Assembly (NCBI GenBank): GCA_022711695.1
Contig: JAKLEJ010000043.1
Location: 1 to 13,750 of the forward strand
Source: Verrucomicrobiota bacterium
Lineage (GTDB): Bacteria > Verrucomicrobiota > Verrucomicrobiia > Limisphaerales > JACRJZ01
Direction of reading: 5' to 3'
Length of the DNA: 13,750 nt
Position 1 is the stretch's first letter, and the number at the start of each line of letters is the position of its first letter. The notes beneath the pieces were generated by a model. The model saw only the letters and a program-made list of their open reading frames with translations, was not told the origin of the DNA and did not search any database. Below, piece after piece: positions 1-6,411 of the stretch. The translations under genes were made by a program, and so were the position numbers.

Positions 1-315
1 GCACTCGGCCACCGCCTGTGCCAGGGTGAAGCGTTTCCGGCCCACCACCACATAGCTCAAGCCCTCGTCCGGGGTGCGGTTCTCGTTAGCGGCCGGAGTG
101 GTCGAGGCGAACCAGCGCTCGTCGATGCCGCCGCGATTGGCGCCGAAGGCGTAGAGGTCGTCCGGGTGCAGCTTGAGGCGGCGGCCCGGATGCAGAAAGG
201 ACCGCGGCACCCAGCACGGGGCCAGGCGAAGCAACCCGCCGGTCTCGCCCAGGCTGGCTTCGACCATCGATTTCACTTTCTTGGGAACGATTTTGAGCGA
301 TGTGACTGTGTTCAT
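1..315 (-). CDS. Unrecognised protein, N-terminal 105 residues (gene runs off the left edge)
   Basis: The minus strand has an open frame from an ATG at 315-313 to the window edge with no stop. It begins MNTVTSLKIVPKKVKSMVEA and continues with coherent, non-repetitive sequence, including LHPDDLYAFGANRGGIDERW and a later DEGLSYVVVGRKRF segment. Composition is that of a soluble globular protein: there is no signal peptide or membrane segment. A purine-rich GACCGAGAGA just upstream of the ATG could serve as the ribosome binding site. The gene is divergent from the cytochrome gene at 520. The pattern is faintly reminiscent of cupin-type sugar-phosphate isomerase-like proteins, but the residues that would decide this lie outside the window, so I assign no function. 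A competing open frame over the same bases (86-412) reads as arginine/proline-rich nonsense. Confidence 0.72.
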   Translation of the reverse strand, partial: MNTVTSLKIVPKKVKSMVEASLGETGGLLRLAPCWVPRSFLHPGRRLKLHPDDLYAFGANRGGIDERWFASTTPAANENRTPDEGLSYVVVGRKRFTLAQAVAEC

Positions 316-519
316 TCTCTCGGTCTGTTTTTGTTTCTTGGTTATGACAAAACCCGTCGGCAGGCCGCCCCGCGCCAGGCCCGGATACGCGCCGGCCCCC
401 CGCGAAAGACAACGCGCCTTTCCGTCAATTTGACAGAGATCGGGCTCCAGCGCAAGCGCGGGAAAAGCTGCTTTCTTTTCAACGCCCGGCCGGATTACGC
501 TGCCAAAAGACAAGGCGAT
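316..519. promoter_or_regulatory. Divergent intergenic control region with an 11-bp palindrome
   Basis: This 204-bp non-coding stretch separates two divergent genes and must hold both promoters. It is AT-richer near 316-360 and 461-480 than the flanking genes. At 424-434 lies the perfect inverted repeat GTCAA-T-TTGAC; its right arm is part of a TTGACA (430-435), an exact -35 consensus facing the cytochrome gene. No convincing TATAAT-like hexamer lies 16-18 bp downstream, so the -35 assignment is weak and the palindrome may instead be an operator. An AAGG at 512-515 just ahead of the ATG at 520 is the likely ribosome binding site of the plus-strand gene. Confidence 0.35.
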
Positions 520-1392
520 ATGCGAAAAGCCTGGCTGGCAGGATGGGTGGTGGCATGGCTTTGCGGCGCGCCGGCGCCGGGCGCCGCCGCCGCGGCCGCG
601 CCCGACCTTGTCCCGGCGTCGGTGCTGGCCTTCGACGCCGAACTGAAGCAGGCGCGCCCGAAAGCCACCGACACCAGCGCGGCGTACACCTTCTGGGTCA
701 CCAACGTCTGCGCCACCAACGTCCTCATCCTGGGTTCGAGCAGTTCCTGCGGATGCACCGTGGCGCGGTTTCCCAGCCTGCCCTGGGCGCTGGCGCCGCT
801 GGAGAGCGGACCGATCCACGTCACGCTGGACCTGCGGGGACGCCGCGGCGTGGTGATGAAGGGAATCGAGATCTCCAGCTCCGCCGGCCTCAAGGCCCTG
901 GTGGTGAGGGCCGACCTGCCCACGACCAACCTCCAGGCGTTCCCGTCCCCGCGGGCCTCGACCAACCTCGGCCATTCCCCCGGCAAAAACCGGATGCCTC
1001 TCACGGACGCCCAATTGCGCGAGCGGGCGCGGAACCTGCAAACCGCCCTGGGGGATCGTCAGGCGGTGTTCAAAGGCGACTGCGCCCGATGCCACGCCCA
1101 GCCTGGCGGGGGCAAGGCGGGCGCGGAGCTCTATGAAGCCGTTTGCGGCATCTGCCATGACGCCGATTTTCGGGCGGCGATGGTGCCGGACCTGAGCCGA
1201 TCGCCCGCCACAAGGCAGCCCGGGCCTTTGCGCGAACTGATCGTCAAGGGGCGGCCGGGAACGCTCATGCCGGGCTTTGGCGCGCGCTCCGGAGGCCCTT
1301 TGACAGAGGGGCAAATCGATTCCCTGGTCCAGCATCTCCTCAAGCGCCAAACCGGGCCGGCAAAAGAAACCGGGCAGATGGGCAATCCATGA
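520..1392 (+). CDS. Secreted DUF1573-cytochrome c fusion protein
   Basis: A 290-residue exported redox protein. Residues 1-27 form a signal peptide (MRKAWLAGWVVAWLCG, then an Ala-rich cleavage region). Residues about 45-133 match the DUF1573 pattern, an Ig-like beta fold with a characteristic SSSSCGCT turn (C77, C79). After a linker, residues about 170-275 form a c-type cytochrome domain with two CXXCH motifs, CARCH (188-192) and CGICH (209-213), and GTLMPGF, whose Met250 is the likely distal haem ligand. It should be matured by the cytochrome c machinery outside the cytoplasmic membrane. The reading frame is open upstream to 166, but the ATG at 520 is preferred because it gives a proper signal peptide and has AAGG just upstream. 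The stop overlaps the tmk start (ATGA). Electron donor and acceptor are unknown. Confidence 0.88.
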   Translation: MRKAWLAGWVVAWLCGAPAPGAAAAAAPDLVPASVLAFDAELKQARPKATDTSAAYTFWVTNVCATNVLILGSSSSCGCTVARFPSLPWALAPLESGPIHVTLDLRGRRGVVMKGIEISSSAGLKALVVRADLPTTNLQAFPSPRASTNLGHSPGKNRMPLTDAQLRERARNLQTALGDRQAVFKGDCARCHAQPGGGKAGAELYEAVCGICHDADFRAAMVPDLSRSPATRQPGPLRELIVKGRPGTLMPGFGARSGGPLTEGQIDSLVQHLLKRQTGPAKETGQMGNP

Positions 1393-2027
1393 AAGCGTTT
1401 TTTGTCACGTTCGAAGGAACCGAAGGCGGCGGCAAGAGCACCCACATCAAGCTGCTGGCCGAGCGGTTGCGCGCGATGAACCGGGCGGTCCGGGTGCTGC
1501 GCGAACCCGGCGGCACTCCCATCGGCGAGGAAATCCGCCACACCCTCCAGCACAGCGCGCAGAACGCCGCGATGACGCCGGAGGCCGAACTGCTGCTGAT
1601 GAACGCCAGCCGCGCGCAACTGGTCCGCGAAGTCATCCGGCCGGCTTTGGCCGCGGGAGAAATCGTGCTGTGCGACCGGTTCTACGACTCGACGACGGCC
1701 TACCAGGGCTACGGCCGGGAACTGGACCTGGCCACCGTGCGGCAGATCATCGATTTTGCCGTCGGCCCCACCCGGCCGGATCTCACCCTCCTTCTGCACG
1801 TGCCGCTGGCGGTCAGCGAAGCCCGGCGGCAAGCCCGCCAGCAGGCCGGACCGCAGCGCGACCGAATGGAAGAGGCGGACCGGAGTTTCTTCGAGCGGGT
1901 CGAGCGCGGTTTTGCGGCCATCGCCGCCGCCGAAGCGGCGCGGTTCCATCGGTTGGATGCCACGCAGCCGATCGAGAGAGTGCGCGAGGAAATCTGGGCC
2001 CGGGTGCGGCCGCTGGCGGAGGCTTGA
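1389..2027 (+). CDS. tmk: Thymidylate kinase (dTMP kinase)
   Basis: This cytoplasmic enzyme phosphorylates dTMP to dTDP with ATP, an essential step of dTTP synthesis. At 212 residues it has normal family length. The Walker A P-loop is FEGTEGGGKST (residues 8-18). REPGGTPIGEEIR (38-50) is the conserved segment following strand 2. The CDRFYDSTTAYQGYGR motif (95-110) carries the Asp-Arg pair and the residues contacting the thymidine base. A basic LID segment lies at about 146-160 (ARRQARQQAGPQRDR), followed by the usual DRSFFERVERGF helix. The start ATG overlaps the stop of the DUF1573-cytochrome gene by 4 nt, suggesting translational coupling with a functionally unrelated gene. Its stop TGA directly abuts the stop of the convergent prepilin-type gene. 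No truncation or missing catalytic residue is visible. Confidence 0.97.
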   Translation: MKAFFVTFEGTEGGGKSTHIKLLAERLRAMNRAVRVLREPGGTPIGEEIRHTLQHSAQNAAMTPEAELLLMNASRAQLVREVIRPALAAGEIVLCDRFYDSTTAYQGYGRELDLATVRQIIDFAVGPTRPDLTLLLHVPLAVSEARRQARQQAGPQRDRMEEADRSFFERVERGFAAIAAAEAARFHRLDATQPIERVREEIWARVRPLAEA

Positions 2028-2738
2028 TCAGGGGACCACGATGGCGTTGGTCCGCCAGTAGGGCGTCAGCGCCCACATGTTGATTGGCGAAACCGAACGC
2101 CCAAACCGGAGATAGCGCACGCTGCCGTCGGCAAAAGCGTACACCGAGCCGCCCGCGGCCACGTTGCTGCGCCGCTGAGAATGGTGCCGGCTCTGCTCCA
2201 GTTCGGTGATGTCGTTGCCAATCCCCTCCAGGAAATCCATCCAGAAATGGCCCGACTTCGATTCCTTCTCGCCGAAGGTGATGGTGTCGGTGGGCTCGGC
2301 GATCGAGGTCAGCGTCAGGTCATTGGTGGGGCGCATCTGGCCGAAGAAATCGTTCCAGCCGTTGATCATGTAGCTGCGGGGCGCCTGGTCGGCGGCGGTC
2401 GGGCCGCCGTTGGACGCCGGATTGGGCGCGTCGCTGGGGCAGCGCAGCAGTTTGATGTCGAGATAGTAATCGACGAGCATGCCCGGCCAGGGGCGATTGG
2501 ACGCACGGCGCGTTGGCAAAACGTCGTCGTAATCCTCGCAGTAAAGCCGGAGCGCCAGGTTGAGCTGCCGCAGATCGCTGCTGCACTGGATGCGGCGGGC
2601 GGACTCCTTGGCCTGCGACAGCGCCGGCAGGAGCATGGCGGCCAGGATGGCGATAATCGCGATCACCACCAGCAACTCGATCAGCGTGAAGGCGGACCGG
2701 CCGGAAACCGTGCGGACCCGGTCCTGCCCTGCGTCCAT
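2028..2738 (-). CDS. Prepilin-type N-terminal cleavage/methylation protein, PVC pseudopilin-like (copy 1)
   Basis: A 236-residue protein with a type IV prepilin/type II secretion pseudopilin leader: a basic 16-residue leader, then [20 protein letters not shown], with Glu at +5 (E21). The residue before the cleavage point is Ala rather than the canonical Gly. The rest is a globular extracytoplasmic domain with LLRCPSD (98-103), MINGWNDFF (124-132), [19 protein letters not shown] (154-172), a His-rich HHS (185-187), [12 protein letters not shown] (202-213) and SPINMW near the C-terminus. The HHS...DGS spacing recalls the H-X9-DG type of prepilin-like proteins of Planctomycetes and Verrucomicrobia. 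Start choice: the ATG at 2738 gives a normal short leader. An ATG at 2768 is possible, but a longer frame to 2978 would run through the rpmB terminator. Its role, structural or substrate-like for a secretion apparatus, is unknown. Confidence 0.88.
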   Translation of the reverse strand: MDAGQDRVRTVSGRSAFTLIELLVVIAIIAILAAMLLPALSQAKESARRIQCSSDLRQLNLALRLYCEDYDDVLPTRRASNRPWPGMLVDYYLDIKLLRCPSDAPNPASNGGPTAADQAPRSYMINGWNDFFGQMRPTNDLTLTSIAEPTDTITFGEKESKSGHFWMDFLEGIGNDITELEQSRHHSQRRSNVAAGGSVYAFADGSVRYLRFGRSVSPINMWALTPYWRTNAIVVP

Positions 2739-2934
2739 ACGAAATGGCAAAACACCGTAAGGCTGCATGCGGCAGGTTGGACGCCCGCCGGCCTTCTGGA
2801 ATTCGATGCGCAGCCTGCCCTGCCCTCTCCGCCTCGCTTCGTTCCAATGTTCCAAGTCGAACCTGGCCCGCCTCGCGTCCAAAACGGGGTGGGACAGGCG
2901 GAACCGCCGGCGAGCCCTGCCGGGCGCGCCATAG

Positions 2935-2963
2935 AAAAAGGGCGTTCCCGAAGGAACGCCCTT
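2935..2963 (-). terminator. Rho-independent terminator of rpmB
   Basis: Read on the minus strand, a perfect 9-bp stem GGGCGTTCC / GGAACGCCC (2953-2961 and 2940-2948) encloses a TTCG tetraloop and is followed directly by TTTTT (2939-2935). It begins about 32 nt after the rpmB stop codon. The C(UUCG)G loop is an exceptionally stable type. It also isolates rpmB transcription from the prepilin-type gene downstream, which therefore needs its own promoter between about 2740 and 2934. Confidence 0.93.
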
Positions 2964-2994
2964 GCTGCGAAAGCGCAACGGTCGGCGGCCTGGC

Positions 2995-3273
2995 TCAACT
3001 CTTGGCGGCCGGGGCGGCCGTCTGCCCCTTCTTCCAGGTGCGTCGGGCTGGCTTGGTGATCAGGCCCTTCTTGATGGCCCGGGTGGACACGCGCACATAG
3101 CGGACCTCGCCATCGATGACCGCGCGGACGCGCTGCAGGTTGGGGAGGTAGCGGCGCTTGGTGATGGCGGTCACGTGCATGCCGATGCCGCCCTTCTTCT
3201 TGGCTTTGCCACTCCGCCAGATCCTGCTGCCCTTGCCAGGGCGCTTGCCGGTTAATTCGCAAATTCGTGCCAT
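2995..3273 (-). CDS. rpmB: 50S ribosomal protein bL28
   Basis: A 92-residue small basic protein of the large ribosomal subunit. The N-terminus [15 protein letters not shown] is the bL28 signature (TGK at 8-10), and [14 protein letters not shown] (39-52) is the second conserved block. [14 protein letters not shown] (61-74) gives the C-terminal helix start. Relative to short forms such as that of E. coli, about a dozen extra residues (roughly 16-34, basic and glycine-rich, including [10 protein letters not shown]) lie between the two blocks. Only one cysteine (C5) is present, so this is not a four-cysteine zinc-binding form. The tail (81-92) is Lys/Ala-rich. A strong terminator follows the gene and a candidate promoter precedes it, so it is probably monocistronic. 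Confidence 0.96.
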   Translation of the reverse strand: MARICELTGKRPGKGSRIWRSGKAKKKGGIGMHVTAITKRRYLPNLQRVRAVIDGEVRYVRVSTRAIKKGLITKPARRTWKKGQTAAPAAKS

Positions 3274-3304
3274 AACAATCTCAAATCAACTTAAAGAGCG
3301 GCAA

Positions 3305-3332
3305 ACCGTATCAGCAAAACGCCCTCTGGCAA
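3305..3332 (-). promoter_or_regulatory. Candidate rpmB promoter
   Basis: On the minus strand TTGCCA (3332-3327, one mismatch to TTGACA) is followed after 16 bp by TACGGT (3310-3305). The -10 is directly preceded by TGA, the TGN pattern of an extended -10. The predicted start lies roughly 25 nt before the rpmB ATG. The -10 hexamer itself is weak (three of six matches). The position in the 76-bp gap between the ankyrin gene and rpmB is what one would expect, but the call rests on motif matching alone. Confidence 0.32.
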
Positions 3333-3349
3333 GCACAATCTGGGCATTT

Positions 3350-4942
3350 TCATTTGTCGGGCAGAATCCGGCTCAGGGGCGGCAGAGGCAGCCAGCGCTC
3401 GTTCACGTAACAGTAGGTGTCCACCAGGCTTTTGCGCCCCTTGCGCTTGACGGTCAGCGTGCGGATGGGAGCGTTCGGAGAAATCCAGCCTTTGCCCTGG
3501 CAGTATTGGATGTAGGGGCTGGGAGGGGCCGGTTGGATGGCCCAGATTTCGCCGTCGTTGACCGGTGTCGGGATGCCCCGGTCAATGACCATCCGCACCT
3601 GTTGGTTCAACTCGTCGGCCACCTTCTCGGCGGCCGCCGCGTGCGCGGGGAAGAGCTGGCGCATGTCGGCCCGGGTGGGCGTCGCGGCCAGAACGGCTTT
3701 GCGTTTCTCGGCGTTGCTCCCCGCGCGCAGGGTCTGGTCGAGTTTGCGATAATGCTCGACCAGGCTTTGCTCCAGGGGCGTCAGTGGCGGGGCGTCCGGC
3801 AGACGCGCGCCGTGCCGCTGGAGGGCCACCGCCACCGCGTCGCGGCCGGCGCTCAACGCCAGCGTCAATGGAGCGTCGCCCGAGCCGTCCAGCCGGTTCA
3901 CATCGGCCCCGGCGGCGATCAACAACTCGACCAACGGCAGGCTGCCCCGCACGACCGCCGCATGCAGCGGCGTCGAGCCGGTGGTCTTCTCCGCCGAATT
4001 GGGATCGGCCCTCCGGGCCAGCAACTGCCGGGCCGCCTCGACATGGCCTCCGCGCGCGGCCATGTGCAGCGGGGTTTCGTCCGTGCGAGTGCGGACGTTC
4101 ACCCCGGCGCCATAGGCAAGAAGCAGCGCCACAGTCGCGGGGTCGCCGGCGGTGGCGGCGAAATGAAGCGGCGTCCAACCGTAGCGCGTGAGGGCGTGGA
4201 CATTGGCGCGCCGCGGCAGCAAGACTTCCAGGACATTGCTGCGGCCGTTGCCCGCGGCCACATGGAGTGGCGTGAGGCCCTTTTCGTTCTGCGCCTCGAT
4301 CAGTTCGGGCCAGGCCTTGAGCAGCGCCTTGACCTGGTCCGCGTCGCCCACCTCGGCGGCCTGATGAATCGGAAAGAGCAGTGGATCCATGCCCGGGGAG
4401 TTTGTGGCGGAGGCCGCAGGCGCCCGCGGAGCGGCCGCCGACGGCGTGGAGCGGCCTGACAGCGGAGGGGTCTGAGTGACGGCAGGCGGGGCTTGGGCAG
4501 GAACGGGCTGTGTCTTCGGCGGAGCGGGGACCGTCCGGACAGGAGCGGCCGGCGGCCTGACCTGCGCGGGAGGCTGCGCCGCACGGGGCGCGACAGGCGG
4601 CTTCTCGAGGCCGCCGTTGGCTCTCAGCCAGGCGGCCACCTCCTTGCGCTGGTAACCCATGGCCAGCCGCAGCGGCGTCAGCCCGGCGCTGTCCGCCGTG
4701 TTGATCTGGGCGCCGCCGGCGACCAGGAGCTTGACCACCTCCAGATGCCCGTGGCGCGCGGCTTCATGCAGGGGGGTGGTGCCCAAAGCCCGCAGGTTGG
4801 CCAAGGCCGGGTTGGCCTGAAGGGCTGCCCGCACTTTCTCCGTTTCGCCAGCCGCCGCCAAGGCATGGATGTCTTGCCCCTGCGCCAGGCCGGCCCCGGC
4901 GACAGTCGCCGCCACCAGGCACGCCAACAGAACACATTTCAT
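3350..4942 (-). CDS. Secreted ankyrin-repeat protein with two repeat blocks and a distinct C-terminal region
   Basis: A 530-residue exported protein. MKCVLLACLVAATVAGAGLA is a signal peptide. An N-terminal ankyrin block covers residues about 24-112 (TTPLHEAARHGHLEVVKLL). A Pro/Ala-rich linker runs from about 112 to 184. A second block covers about 186-382, with repeats such as GLTPLHVAAGNG, GWTPLHFAATAG, ETPLHMAARGGH and STPLHAAVVRG. The last 145 residues are not ankyrin: a charged helical segment (LEQSLVEHYRKLDQ) then a Trp/Tyr/Cys-containing region (YIQYCQGKGWISPN, YCYVNERWLPLPP) that I do not recognise. Ankyrin repeats mediate protein binding; the partner is unknown. The ATG at 4942 was chosen because it starts the signal peptide cleanly; an in-frame ATG at 4954 would add four residues (MEWR). 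It lies 76 bp upstream of rpmB and is divergent from the HEAT gene. Confidence 0.9.
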   Translation of the reverse strand: MKCVLLACLVAATVAGAGLAQGQDIHALAAAGETEKVRAALQANPALANLRALGTTPLHEAARHGHLEVVKLLVAGGAQINTADSAGLTPLRLAMGYQRKEVAAWLRANGGLEKPPVAPRAAQPPAQVRPPAAPVRTVPAPPKTQPVPAQAPPAVTQTPPLSGRSTPSAAAPRAPAASATNSPGMDPLLFPIHQAAEVGDADQVKALLKAWPELIEAQNEKGLTPLHVAAGNGRSNVLEVLLPRRANVHALTRYGWTPLHFAATAGDPATVALLLAYGAGVNVRTRTDETPLHMAARGGHVEAARQLLARRADPNSAEKTTGSTPLHAAVVRGSLPLVELLIAAGADVNRLDGSGDAPLTLALSAGRDAVAVALQRHGARLPDAPPLTPLEQSLVEHYRKLDQTLRAGSNAEKRKAVLAATPTRADMRQLFPAHAAAAEKVADELNQQVRMVIDRGIPTPVNDGEIWAIQPAPPSPYIQYCQGKGWISPNAPIRTLTVKRKGRKSLVDTYCYVNERWLPLPPLSRILPDK

Positions 4943-5224
4943 CCGCCATTCCATCCTGCAAAATTCCCCGCAGGTCAATCCCGCGATGGCGCCTGGATCT
5001 CCACGCAAGTTGCCGTGCCTGATCGGCCTCGGGCGTTCTCGAACGCACAGGGGACTGCGAACGCCTGCGATGCGGATTCAGGCGAGCCGCCCAGGTTTGA
5101 CACCGCGCCCCTTTTCTGGGAAAACCTGGGCTTATGAGACAGGCTGGACCAGCATCCGGCTCATTCCAGGGCATAGCCAGAACGGGCTGACGCTTCCGTC
5201 TCCCGGAGACTCCGCGAAGCCCCT
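4943..5224. promoter_or_regulatory. 282-bp divergent intergenic region with several inverted repeats
   Basis: No convincing gene is present on either strand; the open frames that cross it read as low-quality extensions. It lies between divergent ankyrin and HEAT genes and should contain both promoters. Structure visible by eye: GCGTTC-TC-GAACGC at 5033-5046 with a further GAACGC at 5059-5064; a 10-bp inverted repeat at 5089-5098/5122-5131 spanning a TTGACA (5097-5102); and GTCTCC-C-GGAGAC at 5198-5210, whose GGAG is the only Shine-Dalgarno-like element ahead of the ATG at 5225, at an unusually long 16-nt spacing. No good -10 could be paired with the TTGACA. Confidence 0.4.
5089..5131. repeat. 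10-bp perfect inverted repeat, 23-nt spacing, overlapping a -35-like TTGACA
   Basis: GCCCAGGTTT (5089-5098) and AAACCTGGGC (5122-5131) are exact reverse complements separated by 23 nt. The left arm runs into TTGACA at 5097-5102. There is no adjacent T-run, so it is not a typical terminator. It could be an operator pair or the stem of an RNA leader for the HEAT gene. Confidence 0.5.
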
Positions 5225-6388
5225 ATGAAGAAAGTCCTGGTGTTAAGTCTGGCCTTGGTGGCGCTCGGTGGGGCGCTCTGGTGGTGGCTGATCCACCACA
5301 ACTACGAAGAGCAGACCTGCCGCGATCTGTTTGCCCAGGCGGTCAACGATGCGGACAATCTGCATCTGCACGCCAAGGCGTTTCGGGAATTGGGCCCTGC
5401 CGGGGCGGCATTCCTGGCGGACCAATTGGTGTCCAAACCTTCCCGCAGCCAGCGCTGGTATGAGTCTTTCAGGTCCAACTTCAGGCGCTGGCTTGAGCTT
5501 CCGCCCTGGCCCGTTTCATCGGCCGGCGGATGGGAACGCGAGTGCGCCAAAAGACTCCTCGGACATCTCGAGACGAAAGCGGCGCCGGCGCTCTGCCGCA
5601 GGCTGAAGAAGCTGCAACCTGACGACAAGAACCGGGTGTTGCAGGCCATGGGCGAACTGGGCCCGGCTGCCGGAGACGAGGTGGGGAGGAGCCTGGCCTT
5701 GAGCCTGGACGACGCCTCGACCGCAGTCCTGGCGCAGGCCATCGCTTCGCTGGGCATGACGCTCTATCGCCCAGAGGAGATTGTCCCCAAGCTGGCTCCA
5801 CTGCTGAAACATCCCGAACAGTCCGTTCGCCTTGAAGCCGCTTACACGCTGGGCACATATGCCGCGCACCCTCAAGGGATCCTCGCGCCTCTCATGGAAG
5901 CGCTCGACGACTCGAGTCCGACGGTGCGCGCCAACGCGGCGCGAGCGCTCGGCCGGCTTGGAAGCCAAGCCCTGCCGGCGGTGGCCAAGTTGAAGACGCG
6001 TCTGGACGACCCCGTGCTGCCGGCGGCCCGGGCCGCCGAGGCGCTCATCCTCATCGACCGACAAGCCGCCACAAATTACGCCGCTCTCCTGGAACAGCCC
6101 CTCACAGCCGCAGAGCGATCCTCCAACGACTATTTTCGGCTCATCGCCCTCAGTTCACGTCTTCGACTCGGCGAGGATCCGAAGGACCTGGTCCAAACCT
6201 GCCTCAGACAGTTGCGGTTGGGACACGCCGCCTACGCCCGCTGGGAAGCAGTGGAAAGGCTGATCGAGGCGAAAGCGACCACCCCGGACGCGGCCGAAGC
6301 GCTCCGAAAAGCGGCGGAGGATTCCAATGGGTACGTGCGCCGCCAAGCCATGAAGGCAGGCCGGCTACCGATGCCGGCAGCACCGTGA
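5225..6388 (+). CDS. Membrane-anchored HEAT-repeat protein
   Basis: A 387-residue protein. Residues 5-24 (VLVLSLALVALGGALWWWLI) form one hydrophobic segment that ends in aromatic residues and has no clear cleavage site, so an N-terminal anchor is more likely than a cleaved signal. The remainder is alpha-helical. HEAT/PBS-lyase-like repeats are visible at about 185-215 (VRLEAAYTLGTYAA), 218-250 (VRANAARALGRLGSQALP), 250-282 (ARAAEALILIDRQA) and 338-380 (ARWEAVERLIEA, YVRRQAMKA). The segment at 112-176 (KAAPALCRRL, VLQAMGELGPAAG) fits degenerate repeats. Such solenoids usually bind proteins and I see no catalytic motif. The gene converges on the Tat-exported phosphatase-fold gene with a 23-bp gap. 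The start is supported by the membrane segment; the ribosome binding site is poor. Confidence 0.85.
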   Translation: MKKVLVLSLALVALGGALWWWLIHHNYEEQTCRDLFAQAVNDADNLHLHAKAFRELGPAGAAFLADQLVSKPSRSQRWYESFRSNFRRWLELPPWPVSSAGGWERECAKRLLGHLETKAAPALCRRLKKLQPDDKNRVLQAMGELGPAAGDEVGRSLALSLDDASTAVLAQAIASLGMTLYRPEEIVPKLAPLLKHPEQSVRLEAAYTLGTYAAHPQGILAPLMEALDDSSPTVRANAARALGRLGSQALPAVAKLKTRLDDPVLPAARAAEALILIDRQAATNYAALLEQPLTAAERSSNDYFRLIALSSRLRLGEDPKDLVQTCLRQLRLGHAAYARWEAVERLIEAKATTPDAAEALRKAAEDSNGYVRRQAMKAGRLPMPAAP

Positions 6389-6411
6389 AGGTTTGCTCCC
6401 CAGGGGGGCGG

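Noticed and set aside
86..412. Minus-strand open frame overlapping the left-edge gene
   Set aside because: Arg/Pro/Gly-rich translation in a shifted frame; the frame starting at 315 reads as normal protein through the same bases.
166..519. Upstream extension of the DUF1573-cytochrome reading frame to 166
   Set aside because: It would overlap the opposing gene at 1-315 and hide the signal peptide; the added residues look like random translation of a promoter region.
3158..4459. Long plus-strand open frame antisense to rpmB and the ankyrin gene
   Set aside because: Antisense frame in GC-rich DNA; the translation is Gln/Arg/Gly-rich with no domain, and both opposite genes are well supported.
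6389..6411. GCTCCCC-A-GGGGGGC hairpin between the convergent HEAT and phosphatase-fold genes
   Set aside because: The stem would need a wobble pair and leaves too small a loop, and no T-run follows on either strand, so I do not call a terminator.
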